Positions 11,510 through 23,977 of a DNA stretch of 64,000 nucleotides are shown here, piece by piece. A program made the position numbers and the translations under genes. Every line of letters starts with the position of its first letter. The first letter of the stretch is position 1. The stretch is from positions 13,807,216 through 13,871,215 of the forward strand of contig CM060849.1 of NCBI GenBank assembly GCA_030737835.1, read 5' to 3'. The notes beneath the pieces were generated by a model. It was not told the origin of the DNA. It made no database searches and was given only the letters and a program-made list of their open reading frames with translations. The DNA is from Acorus gramineus (Eukaryota; Streptophyta; Magnoliopsida; Acorales; Acoraceae).

Positions 11510-14500
11510 CTAAGGGTTATGGCTTGACCTCCTCAGTTCCCATGGTGGCAGGCAACCTTTCAAGGGTGAATGCAAGAAAAGAGATGATGTGGATAGCTGC
11601 CTTTGACGCATCGAGATCGATGAGAGGCAGCTGAAGGCACTCCTCAGCCTCCTCTTCTCGCCATCGTAATCCGGTGCATGCCGCACAGCAGAAACTTGAA
11701 GGGCCTCAGGCAGCAAGCAGTTGCATAGAGATCCTGTAGATAAAAGGTCGAGTGATGAATAGGGCATTGGAATCAGATCAGTGTAGACAAGTCTCACATA
11801 GAAAATAGTTACCATGAATTCCACCTATGCACCAATCAAAGCATATCAAGTATTACCACATAACTGGGCCCAACACGACCTCCTGAGAGGTGATAAAGCC
11901 ATCAAAGCAGGCTGATATATCAGGGATAAGTGGTTAAGAGATATCCACATATCCTAATTGAATGAGGGAACATGTGTATTACAGGGAAAACTGACTGCAG
12001 GTATACATTTTTCAACTCATCTATAGGTGCACTCTCACAATTATTCTATGAAGTATTCAGTATTTTATTTAGATTTATACATTTGACTTGTCTATATTCA
12101 GAATACAACAACAACAAAGCCTTATCCCAAAAATTTGAGGTCAGCCACACGAATCCATTCTGACAATTGAACTATATTGAGGGCCAAGCTACATTCAGAT
12201 TCACAGAACAAAAAATGTGCTAGCATGTACAGAAGCCCCCATTCTAAATGACTAATGGAATAGACCTAGTTGAGATCTGTCATAAAAAGAGTGTCTCAGT
12301 CTAATCAATCTGCAGAGTTTGGTCTTTGGGGGGTAATTACAGAAAAATTGGCTAATAAATCATCATGGGCTGTTTTGATACTCACAAAGATTGAAGGAAG
12401 TGAATTGGACAAAAAGTAATGGTATCAGAATATAAAAAAACAGCTGACTTATGGTGAGATGAATGGAACTGTCAGATGCTCATATGGCACCTCTGTGAAG
12501 TTTCCTCATTTAATATGAGTCACTTGTATAAGAATCTACAGTCCAAGGGTCAATCTCCCGTTGATGGTTGTATTGGAAATAACTCCTTTGGATGGGTGTA
12601 AAAAATGGGTGGTTGTTCATTGACTAGCTGTACCTACAATTTTTGGATAGCACCCTACATCAAAGCAACGCATAAAGGTAATACACATTCCCAAAGAGCT
12701 GTATATTCTTCTTACATAATGAATTAATGATGATTACAATAATTGTCGTATATTTGATTTTTATTGATAGATGTACACACAGGAAGGCTCTGAGTTCACT
12801 TTCTAAAGGCCTAACCTTTCATAGACAAAGCTTGCAAAGGAACTCTTAGCCCATGTTTGGTTCAAGAATTAAATTATTCCGAGATTTATGACTATTCTAG
12901 TATAAACAAGGATAAAATGATTTTGTGTTTAGTTGTGTTTTGAATTATTCCCATTGGAAAACGTAATAATAAAGTTTTTGTTGTTTGGATAAAATATGAA
13001 TAAAGAGTGGATAAAGATTTATAAAAGATAAAAAAAATGATGACAGTTGATTTGACAATTGATTTATAAGAGGTGATGACAGTTGATTTGACAGTCAGTT
13101 CACATATTCTTTTGGTTTGAATAACCTGAAATAACTTAATTCTAATGGATGAATGGAATCCATATACCACTTTATACTAGTTAATTATTGCATACAGATT
13201 CTCATTTATTCTAGTTATCCAAACATCTATAATGAGGTTATTCCAACTAATTGCAATTTATTCCGAGCTTATTCTCTAACCAAACATGGGCTTAGGGCCT
13301 GTTTAAATATAGACACATAACTTATTGTGGGGTTTATACCTATCCCCGGAATTGTTGATTTTATCAATGGAATAAGTGATTTTCTGTTTAGTTACATTTT
13401 TAGTTATTCTCGTTGAAAAACATAATAACAAATGGTGAAGTGTAAGGTCAATGAAGAATAAAATATAAATTAGGTGTAAAAAATTGATTTGACATGTGGA
13501 ATCTATTGATATATAAGAGGTGATGACAGATGATTTGATATGATGACATGTGATTTGATAGGTGAGTCCCCTTATATTAATAGAGGAATAACACGATTCC
13601 ATGAGAGGATTGGGAATACAAATACTAGCTTATTTTCACCTAATTTTGTATAGCTATACCCCTTTATACCACCCACCCAAATAGTTTTTTTACCTCTATT
13701 CCCCTTTATCCCCCATATTCTACCCTTTATTCCCCCATCCAAACAGGCCATTAGGGTTTTGATGATGAACATGAATGGGGAATGTCCCAACTAGAGTGGT
13801 TAATTCTAGGAACCAAAATAACGGGGGGGGGGGGGGGGGGGGGGGAAAATCCTAACAATGCAAAGTGTAAAAGAAAACTAGAACGAAGAGATAAAAGTTG
13901 AGAGAGCTGAAAGATTCATTAAGCAACTTACTGAAATAAAATAAAACCCAATCATCCTTTTTAATAAAGGTCTATTTTATAGGTCTCTAAACAGAATATA
14001 ATCCTAACAAACTAAGCACTCTAACAACTCGATGCAATCCTACCAACTTGACCACTCAAACAACACCATAATATCCCTATAACCCAACATAATCCTAAAT
14101 ATATATTATTCTAACAACTCAATACAATCATAACAACCTAGCCTAATTTTGATTAATGACTTAATCAACAAACAATTCAAACGATGTCCCATATCTCTAA
14201 TTTAGTTGCAACTAAAAGACCAAATTTAATTTGAAAAAATAAAATCAAATAAAAGTGAAGACCAACATCAGGTTTCCTTATGGGTGACTTAGGTTGGCTA
14301 AGTTAGGTCTCTATCGTTGTTTTCCTTGTTGCTTCTGAGGGTATTCATTTTTTCTAGATGATTCCTTGAAGTGATTCACCACTTCTCTTGAATCTGAATC
14401 AGATTCTCTGATCCCACCAACTCGGCCCCATCTAGTGTTTGGAAACTCTTTTAATTTGTCTCCTTTGTTGCATATTTGTGGAAGAATTTCATATTTCTAT

Positions 14501-17500
14501 TGCCAGCTTTCAACCTTGAACACCTTTGATGTTTTTATTTTATTTTTTTGAGTGAAAGTTAGACCCTCGCTACCACGATTTGGATTTCAAAACCAAAGTC
14601 ACAATGTATGAAGGGAGGTGAAGAACATATTAGAAAGAAAGAAAGAAAGAAGACAGAAAAAAATGCGTAACGAGGGGACTTCAACAATGCAAATATAATC
14701 GAGAACACTAGATGATGCCCTTCAAGTCCTGATCCTAACGATTACAATATGATGCCAAGATGTCCGCAGCGTAAGTGCAGTCCTTCAGCCCCTGCAAAAA
14801 AATCACATATCACCATATATGGTGATTGGTGATGCATCCTCGACTCACAATTAGCCCCACCCACAGTCCATAGGTTTTGAAAATAGAACCTATTTCCTTT
14901 GAAAATTATGTCATTTCAGGTCCATCGTATCTCAGAGGCTGCCACAAGAACCATTGCTCGCAAAATAATGGTGGTGATTCTCGTCATTTTATGACGTTAG
15001 GCCCCTAGCTACTGCCCATAGCTCCTCGGTATTTTGGAAACCAATTCACAGGGACTCCAATCCTTTACCAAGATTCATAGGACACTTGACAAGAGCATGG
15101 TAGGTGGTCTCAACCAATTCTTGTTCCACCCCACAGCACGCACGACAGTGAGCCCTCCAAGTGCCATTTCATTCTATAAACCCTGGTGAGGAACAATTTC
15201 AATTTTTGACGCCATTCAAGCTCTTCCCATCTTAAGATCTCAGCGAGTCTCCCTCTCTATACGACCCTCTCCTTCCGTTTTGCCTCAATGAGCTCCTTGA
15301 TTCCTCAATAAGGTCCAAGTGATCGATGCCCTTTGTTACCCTTGCTTTCTGCGTCCCACGATTTGCCTTAGCTTACCTATTCCATGTTTTTTAGCTTCTT
15401 CTATCATTTGATCTTGAAGGCCACACTTTTTGCCCCCCAAAGGCAACCTACATGTGCATTGCATGAGGTTTGTACAATCTCGATCCACCACATCTCAAAT
15501 TGGGAAAAGTGTTTCCGCAATGCTGTATCTCACAAGAAGAGAAGAGGGGGGTGGTCCGAAGCAATTCGGGGGAGACCTATTAGCGCGCACGATGTGAACC
15601 TCCACTTCCACTATCACCTGGTGAGCTATCAAATCGACCTCCCTCGATGATGACCCACTATGGCCCCTTGTTGCATTTGTGAATATCCACATCTGTCCCT
15701 AGATACTTATATCTACCCCCCTCCTTGCACCGTTATCCAAGGCTTGAGGGGTTGTCGCGTGAGGGGTAGGAAACATCCCTTGCATACCTCGACGTCGATC
15801 TCCTGAAACCTCTAGCATTCCATATCAAACGATTACGTCGAATGAGCTTGCCAGGGTTCGTCAGGCATTTTGACTTATTTTATTACAATTTTGATTTGGA
15901 GAGGGATCAAATATCTAATCTATGATGAAATTCTCTTTATAAAAGTTCCAACATGCAATTATGTATGATAAGAAAAATCCCCAAAATGTTTTTAAAAATC
16001 TTTTTTATGGATAATTTTACATACAATCTCATACATAGCCCCACATGCAGTCTCCACACGCTTTTTTTAAATCATATTCACCGTATAATGAAGCATGTAT
16101 CTTCATAAAAATGAAATAAATACTCAATGAATTGTATACTTCCACCTATGCAAAAATAAAAAATTATTTGCTGCTAGTTACTTTGGTATAAATCAATTTA
16201 AAAATGATCCATTCCATATATCACGCATAACTATAGTGGTGGAAATGATGCATTGTGCCATGCCACACAGCATTAAATGAATGACAACAAAGAGAATGCA
16301 TTGCCAGAAATCACATATTGAAACACATCAACAAGAATCTGAAGAAGACTGCATGCTTACCTATCCTGGCAAGTCGATTCACCCATTTTGGAATTGTGTT
16401 CCCAGTCAACTTGTAACAGATGTCCCTACAGAAATGGTTACAGTTCTTGACAATCAAATGATATGTATCACCATTGTAGTTTGCAGAGTGTCGTTCCATG
16501 AACTCTCTAACTTGAAGTGGGTCCAAGCAAGTTGTGCCCATAAATATTGACTTCCTAAACTTGAACCCTGGACATTGCCGAGGCTCAACCTCAAAAACAC
16601 CACTCGTTGGATAATCATGAGCTCCAAAGGCATATTCTACCCCATGAACTGTATAAAGGAATGCAGAATATCAGAAACATCTCATGTTATTATTTGTTTA
16701 AATACAAAAATAATTATAGAGGCAATGGCCACAATATTTATAGTGGCATTTTTCCACCAAAAGGAATATCACTATCCTTTTTTAGAATTCACCAGAGTTG
16801 ACTTTCCACAACCATTCCACAGTAATATGTGCATTATCATACTTTTACACACTCACATATCAAACCTTGTATAGATTCAAAAGAAATTAAAGAATGCATT
16901 GAGAAAATCCAGGGTTTTTTCACAGAAGCACAATGCATCACAATTGATTATTAGACAACCATAAGAAATATTGCTATCCTTTTTTAGATTCACCAGCGTT
17001 TGCTTTCCAGAACCATATGACAGTAAATGTGCATCATCCTACTTTAGACACTCATATGTCAAATCTTGTATAGATTCAAAAGAATGCATTGGGAAAATCC
17101 AGGGCTTTTTACAAAGAAGCACCAATGCATCACAATCCATTATTAGATGGCCAAAATATTCATATTTTACAGGAACACTACCGATTCAGGCAGATGTCTT
17201 TTACTTCCTACATCTGCTCATAAACATCCAAGTTGCATGCTTATATTTATTGAAAAAAAGTTAGTGTCTCTGAGGAAAATAATGTGAGGAATGTGATGTA
17301 TGTAATGTCCATGAATTTGATTTTTCATAATGTGAACAATAGCTGTAAAACAGTAAACTAAGAGCTGCCCTAAGTTCATGAATATTAATACAAAAATGAT
17401 TAGATATTAGAGGTGCAGTAGCACACTTTAGTGTAGCATATCAAAAATCTTTATTTATTTACTTATTTTATTTATTTATTTTGGGGGGTGGGGTGGGGGG

Positions 17501-20284
17501 TGTAAACTATCATTTCATATATCTTTCATCTAAGCAGGTATAATTTTTCACTCTACCAACAATATTTTCACCTTTTCAAGACTTTAATTTTTAATTCCAA
17601 ATCGAAATATTTTGTGGAAAGTGATCCTTTTTCAATAGTGAAGACTAATGAACTCTGTTATAATATCCAACTACTTCCAAAATGGATAAAATTATGAAAA
17701 CCCCCATATTGAGGCATCTTATCAAAAAATGCGAATGGAGCGGGATAAAAATTAAAGCTTGTAGTATTCATTGCCAAGAGACAATATGAAAGAATAAAGC
17801 AGTGTATATCTCTTGCGATGAAAAAGAAGACCAACTAGTGAGTACAAAATAGAATGACCATCTTAAATTAAGGAACCCTAGGACAATGCCCTAAGGTTGT
17901 TTCCTCTCCTTTATAAAAAATAAAATACTTTTAATCAATTTTTTGTGGCCTTTAGGATGCTCTATATCAAGTTATATATTTCATACAGAAGAGAGTCATA
18001 CCTCAGTGCCTACATATGAAATAATATCCATCAGTATTATTGTTACATGGGCATAGGATCCGGTCATCATCTTTTCTTTCCAATCACCGAGTCTCTGTAT
18101 TTATCATAGATCATTTATCCTAGAGCATGCAAGTTTTTTTAACTCAAACAAGATGGGTAAAACAATGTCATTGTCCACTCATGTATCGCTAGTCTTCTTA
18201 CCACTAAGAACTTTTTAACACATTTCATGAGTAGACCATTTGTTTCAATGATTGTACTTTCTAAAAACAAAATTAGTAACTTAGGAAGAAGCATATCTTG
18301 AAGGACAAAAATCTAAATGCTTAAACTACAACAAACTGCATTCGTAAGATGAGTTTCATATAACTTATACTGGAAATTTTACCCACCAAAAACTTATATT
18401 GGAAATCAACAAACTGGTTATAGTGAAAATAAGCAGATCTTAATTGAATTTCAGAGCTAGGTGAAAGGCCAAAGATAGAACTACAAATGCAAGAGAAGTG
18501 GCATATTTGCATTGTTCTAAGGGCCAATTTGGTGATACTGGTCCAAAATCCAATTCTGAAGATTCTGTGGGGAGGAATGAAAGATATTTTGCCTAAGGCA
18601 CTCAAGACTAGATTAGGGTTCATTCTTAAGCCCTTATCCATGACCATATGCAAATATGTTTATATCTCCTTTTTTTCTTTCTTTCTTTTAAGGGAAAGAG
18701 CTCACCACCCAAATCTATTATTTATTAGATGAAATCCTTAAAAAATAAAAGAAATATAAAAGAAAACCAAGGAGATGAGAATTCTCCTCAGGAAGAAGGC
18801 AAAAAATCTAGATAGAAAAAACGAAAGACATTATAGAAAAAAGAAAGAGATTATATACATATTCTCCTCTTTTTTTTTGGAGGGGTGGGTTAAAATCCCA
18901 ACACCAGCTGCCCCGACTCCATATAATCCTAGATTGGGCTCTTAATAGCCTAAATATGAATAATAGTTAGGATTATAGTTGATCTGCAAATTAGTAGAAT
19001 ACAAAGAAGTTTGCAGGCAAATACTTCAAGACATTATGATAAATGATGGCACAAAAGTTTGGAACAGGACAATATTTAAATTGAGGATAGCAAGTAAATA
19101 ACAACAGTGAAGATTATTCTGCTGAAGATACGATTATAATTTATAGCTATTTGAAATAAAAATTACTCAAGCCAATGCGAAGGCCACAATCGGATGGAGG
19201 AACCCACCATCCTAAATCCTAATAAATGGTTCCTCAATATATGTGTTTCTTGTCAAAGGTGGCCCGTAATATGAAAAGCGTGCATAATTGTACTTATGAT
19301 AGGCACAGAAAATGAAAGTACATTTAATTAATAGCAAAATATGAATGCATGACTATGAACAAAAATATGGTTATCGGAAATGAGTGTTCCACGTCGCAAC
19401 AACATTGAAGCAGCCATCCTAAAGATTGGCAATAATTATTTTCAACATTTTATACACATGTAAAAAAGGTGAAAGGAGGAACAACTACTAAGCAAAGAAT
19501 TGTTCAGCATATTTCGAGAATATTTTATTATAACTTTACTGCCCAACTGCTCTCGGCAAGTGAATTTATTAATCTTTTTTCCTACTTTTAATTAAGTGAG
19601 CGGGAACCAAATACATACTTCATAATTTCCTCCAAATTTATATTTTTAAAGCTGACACAATATACCATTGAGGATTAAAATGACACATCCATTCTGCTTA
19701 TTATTGTTTCTTAGCAGGCCAAAAGTGAATATGTATTTGATATTCTAACAATTCAAAATAATGTGATTTTATTGCAATATAGATGTGAATATGCTTCTCT
19801 GATGTTGGGAGAGGAGGGCATAAAAGCACTCCCAATCAAAAGCAGTCGAACCTTTACAGAGCCGGGAATCAGCCATTTGTCAATAACATCAACAGATCAA
19901 ATCAATACCCACATACAGCAAAAGAGAAGATGGGTGCTAAAAATAAAACTTGTGCAATAAGGGGCATGAATTAAATGGTGAAACTGAAACAAGAATCCAA
20001 GCAATACTTTGTGCATCTAAAACATCTATCCAATTAATTGATAATTTCAAGGACAGAAAATAAAGAATACCTTCAACACCGGAGTGGAATATTCCTAGGC
20101 CTGCCCAATAAACATAACCATTCATGGGTGTCAGATCATACACATTGAGGTACACAGGTGCATTTCCTGATGACTGTCCTGCTGAGCGGACCTTGGAGAA
20201 CATGCAAAAGCGGGTTGCAGATTTGCTTCTCAAGCGGAGGGGCATGATGGAATTCTTCCACCCCTTCTTCGACCCCAATTTCAT
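11510..20284 (-). CDS. DeSI-like deubiquitinase/deSUMOylase-type PPPDE peptidase
   Basis: Coding exons on the minus strand: 20284-20071, 16648-16361 and 11733-11510, with GT-AG introns of 3.4 and 4.6 kb; joined they give 241 residues. The PPPDE fold runs from about residue 42 (PVYLNVYDLTPMNG) to about 155. The catalytic pair of the family is visible: His67 in IFHSGVE and Cys141 in VKNCNHF. The C-terminus is a Ser/Arg-rich tail typical of plant members (EKRRLRS, then SCLSSISMRQ, then a PPWEL motif). Family proteins are papain-fold cysteine peptidases; animal relatives remove SUMO or ubiquitin, but the substrate of the plant proteins is not known from sequence. The basic N-terminus before the fold has no clear transit peptide. 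A 5' leader exon probably lies near 21550-21700, where a CT run and a switch in base composition occur, so the first intron may be in the leader. Introns carry a LINE relic and two MITEs. Confidence 0.92.
12104..12157. repeat. Fragment of a common plant dispersed repeat (ACAACAACAAAGCC motif)
   Basis: The ACAACAACAACAAAGCCTTA word followed by an imperfect GGTCAGCCACACGAATCC block matches a dispersed repeat seen in many angiosperm genomes, often linked with retroposon 3' regions. Only this 54-base piece is recognisable. Which element class it belongs to is uncertain. It lies in intron 2 of the DeSI-like gene. Confidence 0.45.
12849..13291. mobile_element. Tourist-like (PIF/Harbinger) MITE, copy 1
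   Basis: 443 bases bounded by perfect inverted ends GCCCATGTTTGGTT and its complement, flanked on both sides by TTA (12846-12848 and 13292-13294), the target duplication typical of PIF/Harbinger elements. The interior is AT-rich, without coding capacity, and contains repeated GATGACAGTTGATTTGACA words that are also present in copy 2 and, inverted, in the elements near 22.3 and 49.6 kb. It lies in intron 2 of the DeSI-like gene. Confidence 0.8.
13295..13750. mobile_element. Tourist-like (PIF/Harbinger) MITE, copy 2
   Basis: 456 bases beginning GGGCCTGTTTAAA and ending AAACAGGCCA, followed by TTA at 13751-13753. Its left TTA (13292-13294) is the right target copy of the preceding MITE, so the two elements share one target site. 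The interior resembles copy 1 in the GATGACA / GATTTGAC words but is otherwise diverged. No coding capacity. Confidence 0.7.
13823..13845 (+). repeat. Homopolymer run of 23 G
   Basis: An uninterrupted G run in intron 2 of the DeSI-like gene, just right of the chained MITEs. On the transcribed RNA it is a C run. The exact length may be uncertain because such runs are hard to sequence. Confidence 0.85.
14700..15870 (-). pseudogene. LINE ORF2 3'-end relic (zf-RVT region)
   Basis: Minus-strand translation near 15072-15140 gives CRACCGVEQELVETTYHALV followed by KC, the Cys-rich reverse-transcriptase zinc-binding pattern of plant LINE ORF2, and then NTEELWAVA-like sequence. Frames are broken by stops and shifts. 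The stretch is markedly GC-richer than the surrounding intron. It is related to the relic at about 57970-59050: both contain the same order of words, such as the CAGGTTTT then GAAAATTAT then TCATTTC series. Lies in intron 2 of the DeSI-like gene, same strand as the gene. Confidence 0.65.
16772..17165. repeat. Diverged tandem duplication in DeSI-like intron 1
   Basis: Two units of about 200 bases begin with CTATCCTTTTT at 772 and 974 past 16000. They share words such as TTGTATAGATTCAAAAGAA and GCATCACAAT, with substitutions and small indels. Non-coding; the open frames across it are chance. Confidence 0.75.
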
Positions 20285-21549
20285 CTTTTATTTTTCTGCC
20301 ACCCCAATAAAAGAATCAGACATCAGCAGCTACTCTCTGGCCCATAACAGAGCATTGATGTATCTAATCAAAGCAATCATGCGTTTGTTTATTAAACTAG
20401 GAGCATGATATCAAGATTTATGAAGGTATTTTTGAAGTACATTGGATTAGAAACAAATCTGAAACCAGCCTTAACATAGACACTCGGACAAATAATGATT
20501 TGCAGCCCACATTTAGTAAATTCAAAATCTTAGACTATAACTAATAAAGAGAATAAAAATACCAATAACATTGCATTGAGGTTTTACATATGTTTTCAAA
20601 ACAAGAGACATTAAAGAAAGGAAAGATAAAGAAAATTATGAAAGAAAACCAAAATAAAGTTCAAACAAAAAACCTTCTACCTTGACCTGCAAATTTCCAG
20701 AACACCAAAACTGACTTGTGTCATTTGTGAGCAATCCCAACAATGCACAACAACCCACCCAACTTTCACGTGAGATTTACAGCCCCCATAACTGCTTGAA
20801 AAAATTGCACCAAAGAAAACACCTTTCAGCTAATTTTTTTAAAGAACCCATGAAAACCCATCAATGATTCCAAAAAAGGGCAATTTTTGAACCACTTCCA
20901 TGAGACAAAAGAACCATCAAGATTCAGCATAAAAGGCACCAAATTAAATATGCTGTCCATACAGACCTCAAGAGAACCAAAAATATCAAGAAACCGGGAC
21001 AGAAACACCAAAACAGGCAGATCAAAAGAAACCCAAAAAAAAAAAAATTATGCAGGAGCCATGGATGTCTTTTACAAAAACCGGCTCTAAGAGAGAAAGA
21101 GAGAGGAACAGACTGCAAACTGCAAGTTACATTACTAAAAAAATGAACCCATCAAAGATTCAGCACAACAAGCACCCAAAAAAAGTAAGATCTCCACACA
21201 GACTTCAAAAGGACAAAAATGATAAAAGAATAAGCTCTCCACACATACCACAAAAGGACTAAAATGATTAAAAGGAACTCTAAAACAAGCAGATCAGAAT
21301 AAACCCAGATGAAAAAAACAGATCCAAAACCCACATCCTACCACGAATACAGATTTTGAACTACATTTCCAAGATTCACAGAAAGCACCAAAAAAACACA
21401 AAGATCTCCATATATATACCCTAAAAAAAAGAGGTAAAGAAACACCAAACACGCGGATATCAAAAGAAACCAAGATTAAAAATAAAAAAAATTAAAATCT
21501 AAAACACACTCTCACCAGCCCGTAAAACCGCCACACTATGCAGGAACCA

Positions 21550-22080
21550 TAGCTATCTTTCAAAAATCAAATGAAAATCAGAATCTAGTAGATGTGGAAG
21601 AGCAACAAATCTTCCCCCCTCTTTCTGAGCCTCTCTCTCTCTCTCTCTCTCTCTCCTCGACTTTGTGTCACACAGTCTCTGTCTGCTGCATTCGCTTTTA
21701 ATAAAGAAAAGACAAAGCTTTCTTTTCAATGCGAGCTTTTGTTTTTTTTAAACTAACATATAAAACAATTGTTTATTGTGAAAAAAAAATCTGTTTCAGA
21801 CAGAAGTGGAAGAACAGATAATAATTTTTAATAAGTTCTAATAAAATCGATTTTTGGAGAATCTATCGTGCTGTGTGGTGTGTTTTTGCTTTACCAGGTT
21901 TTGTCCCTTCTAATTTTGGAAATGACCGGCGTCTCCCCAATCAAAGGACAGATAGACGGGCATCATTACAGCTGCAGCTCCGCCAATTGGGGTTAGATAA
22001 AAAGACGAGATTGTACTCCATGCGACGCGTTCTGTGCGCCGTTCGTTTCTTGATCAGACGGTGAATGTATGTGATAGTTT
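21550..22080. promoter_or_regulatory. Probable upstream/5' leader region of the DeSI-like gene
   Basis: Composition changes here from A-rich (20.5-21.5 kb) to mixed, with a CT run at 21630-21655 (GA on the transcribed strand), a frequent feature of plant 5' leaders. The coding start at 20284 is 1.3 kb away, so a leader exon plus leader intron is likely. No TATA box could be assigned with confidence. Confidence 0.35.
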
Positions 22081-22336
22081 TCGTTGACAGTTTGACTTGA
22101 GACGGAAAAATAAAAGTAAAAACTGGACTTTAATAAATGGTAATTGTGGTCCGACAAGCCACGTCACGGATTTGTCCGAATGGGGTCTGCGGTGAAATTT
22201 TTCATGTAGTGGCGCGCGTCAGTACCGGCATTAAGCGAATGGTCCCAATAGGACCTAATATTCCGATCTGCTCTGTAGTAGATGCATGGGCACATTTCAA
22301 TCTGCTCAAAACAGATCTTTAATTTTCAATTTAAAA

Positions 22337-22761
22337 TTCGGTGACGTTTGGGTGCTGAAAAATAGGGAAGAATAGGAGGGAAAAGAACAACGTAATAATA
22401 ATCCTATAAAAGCTTATTTAGGTAGAAGAAATAGATGGATATAGCTAAATGAGATTAAGATGATATTTTTAGTCCAGCCCCCTCCCCTCCCCCCTCAAAA
22501 AAATAAAATTGTGTTATTTTACTCAACCCAATAATTAGAAGATCCACAGATAAAATTATTTTTTATTCACATCTCATTCACACTTTATCAACAACTAATG
22601 GTCAACTAAACAACATAAATTTTATTATTACGTTTTTTAATTAAAATAACTAAAAACACAACCAAACAAAAAAACATTTATTCCACTAGTATAGTTATTT
22701 ATTCATATAATAGTCATAAACTCTTGAATAGCTTATATATATATATCTAAATGACACCGAA
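22337..22761. mobile_element. MITE-like element related to the 12.8-13.8 kb pair
   Basis: Left end TTCGGTGACGTTTGGGT and right end (read on the other strand) TTCGGTGTCATTTAGA form imperfect inverted ends. The interior shares CAACTAAACAACA and ATAGTCATAAA words with the element at 49.57-50.06 kb and, inverted, with the MITE at 12849. No target duplication could be fixed with certainty and there is no coding capacity. Confidence 0.55.
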
Positions 22762-22974
22762 AAATTTGATAAAAAAAAATGAAATGATCCTAGCTAAAAT
22801 AATAATGTTTAAGTCATTGAATTAAAATAATTAAATGATAATGTCATCATTTTAATAGGTAAATTATTGGGTATTTCCATGTATATCCTTCAAATACATA
22901 CTAGTTGATTTTATACCACTCTAAAACAACATAATTTGAGGGTGTAAGGATTCTCTCAACTGAAATTTGTGATA

Positions 22975-23600
22975 TGGAGTTCTCTGAAAATGAGGTAATC
23001 CAGTCTGGATTCGATGATCCAACGATCAACCTGCACAAAAGATCCCTTTACACACTAGTGTGGTGCCTGCTGAGGAGCTTCGACTCTCAAGTCAGTTGAG
23101 ATTCCTTAAGGATAATCAAGAAAACTCGAAAGTTCAGATGCGATTGAATGTCTTACCTTATCTCATGGTGTGCCTGCCTTTTTGATAGGAGTGGATGTTG
23201 GGCATAACCATTTTGGCATGTGTGGAGGAATCATTGGTAGGGCATTACACATGACGCCTCCCGGACTAGCCATGTGGTACTACCATGCTCCTCACATTAG
23301 ACATTGCACGTGCCTTGATAGTCATAATGGATAAGGTAGCGTTGCTCAATGTCCGTGGACATGCTAAGCATACTAACAAGTTAAGTTTATTAGAAGGTAG
23401 ACCCGAGTAGCTATATCCTCAAAGGATAAGAACCAGGACTAGTAAGTGGGCTTGCATGGTCCCTGATCGCTCTGATCTGTCTTCTCTCCACGGAAGACTG
23501 GTGTGGGCATCTCTCTTATAGCATTCGGTCCTTCTATGAAGAGTTGTTCTCTTCGATCTGCCCTTGTCTATCAATAAGTCTTTAAGATCCCACGTGGCAT
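22975..23600 (+). repeat. LTR-like dispersed repeat fragment
   Basis: A GC-richer block with a GGTGCCTGCTGAGGAGCTTC then CTCAAGTCAGT signature. Similar word order appears at about 35180-35290 and 62280-62400, so at least three diverged copies of one repeat type are present. No gag or pol sequence was seen next to it, and no ends or target duplication could be placed, so the class (solo LTR or other) is an inference. Confidence 0.45.
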
Positions 23601-23944
23601 GCTCTCCAAATTGGAGTCAATTCGACGCAAATTTCTTCGGAAGTAAACAAGCAAGGAGAGATGCGGATATGGTAAATGGTAACTTGTAAGCCAACAAAAA
23701 AACAAGAGTGGGACTTGACATATTGAACCTTGAGGATATGAAAAAGGCATTGTTGTCTGGTGTCCTCTGACTGTTGCTTAAGCCCCCTCCCGCCTCCACC
23801 CTCATCTCTCTCTCTCTCTCTCTCTCTCCCCTCTCATATATTCAAAGCCACCATCCAAAAAATTGGATGGTGGGTTTGAAAAGTGGTGGGGAAGGGGGGG
23901 GTGGGGGGGGGGAGAGGGGGGGGGAGGGAGGGGACAGAAGGGGG

Positions 23945-23945
<1 letters not shown>

Positions 23946-23976
<31 letters not shown>
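23946..23976 (+). repeat. Homopolymer run of 31 G within a G-rich block
   Basis: The longest G run in the window, preceded from about 23890 by shorter G runs broken by A, T or C. The block could form G-quadruplexes on this strand. Length uncertain for sequencing reasons. Confidence 0.85.

Positions 23977-23977
<1 letters not shown>

Noticed and set aside
15384-15692. Open frames on both strands in the DeSI-like intron, considered as an extra exon.
   Set aside because: They fall in the LINE relic, and the gene's frame is complete without them.
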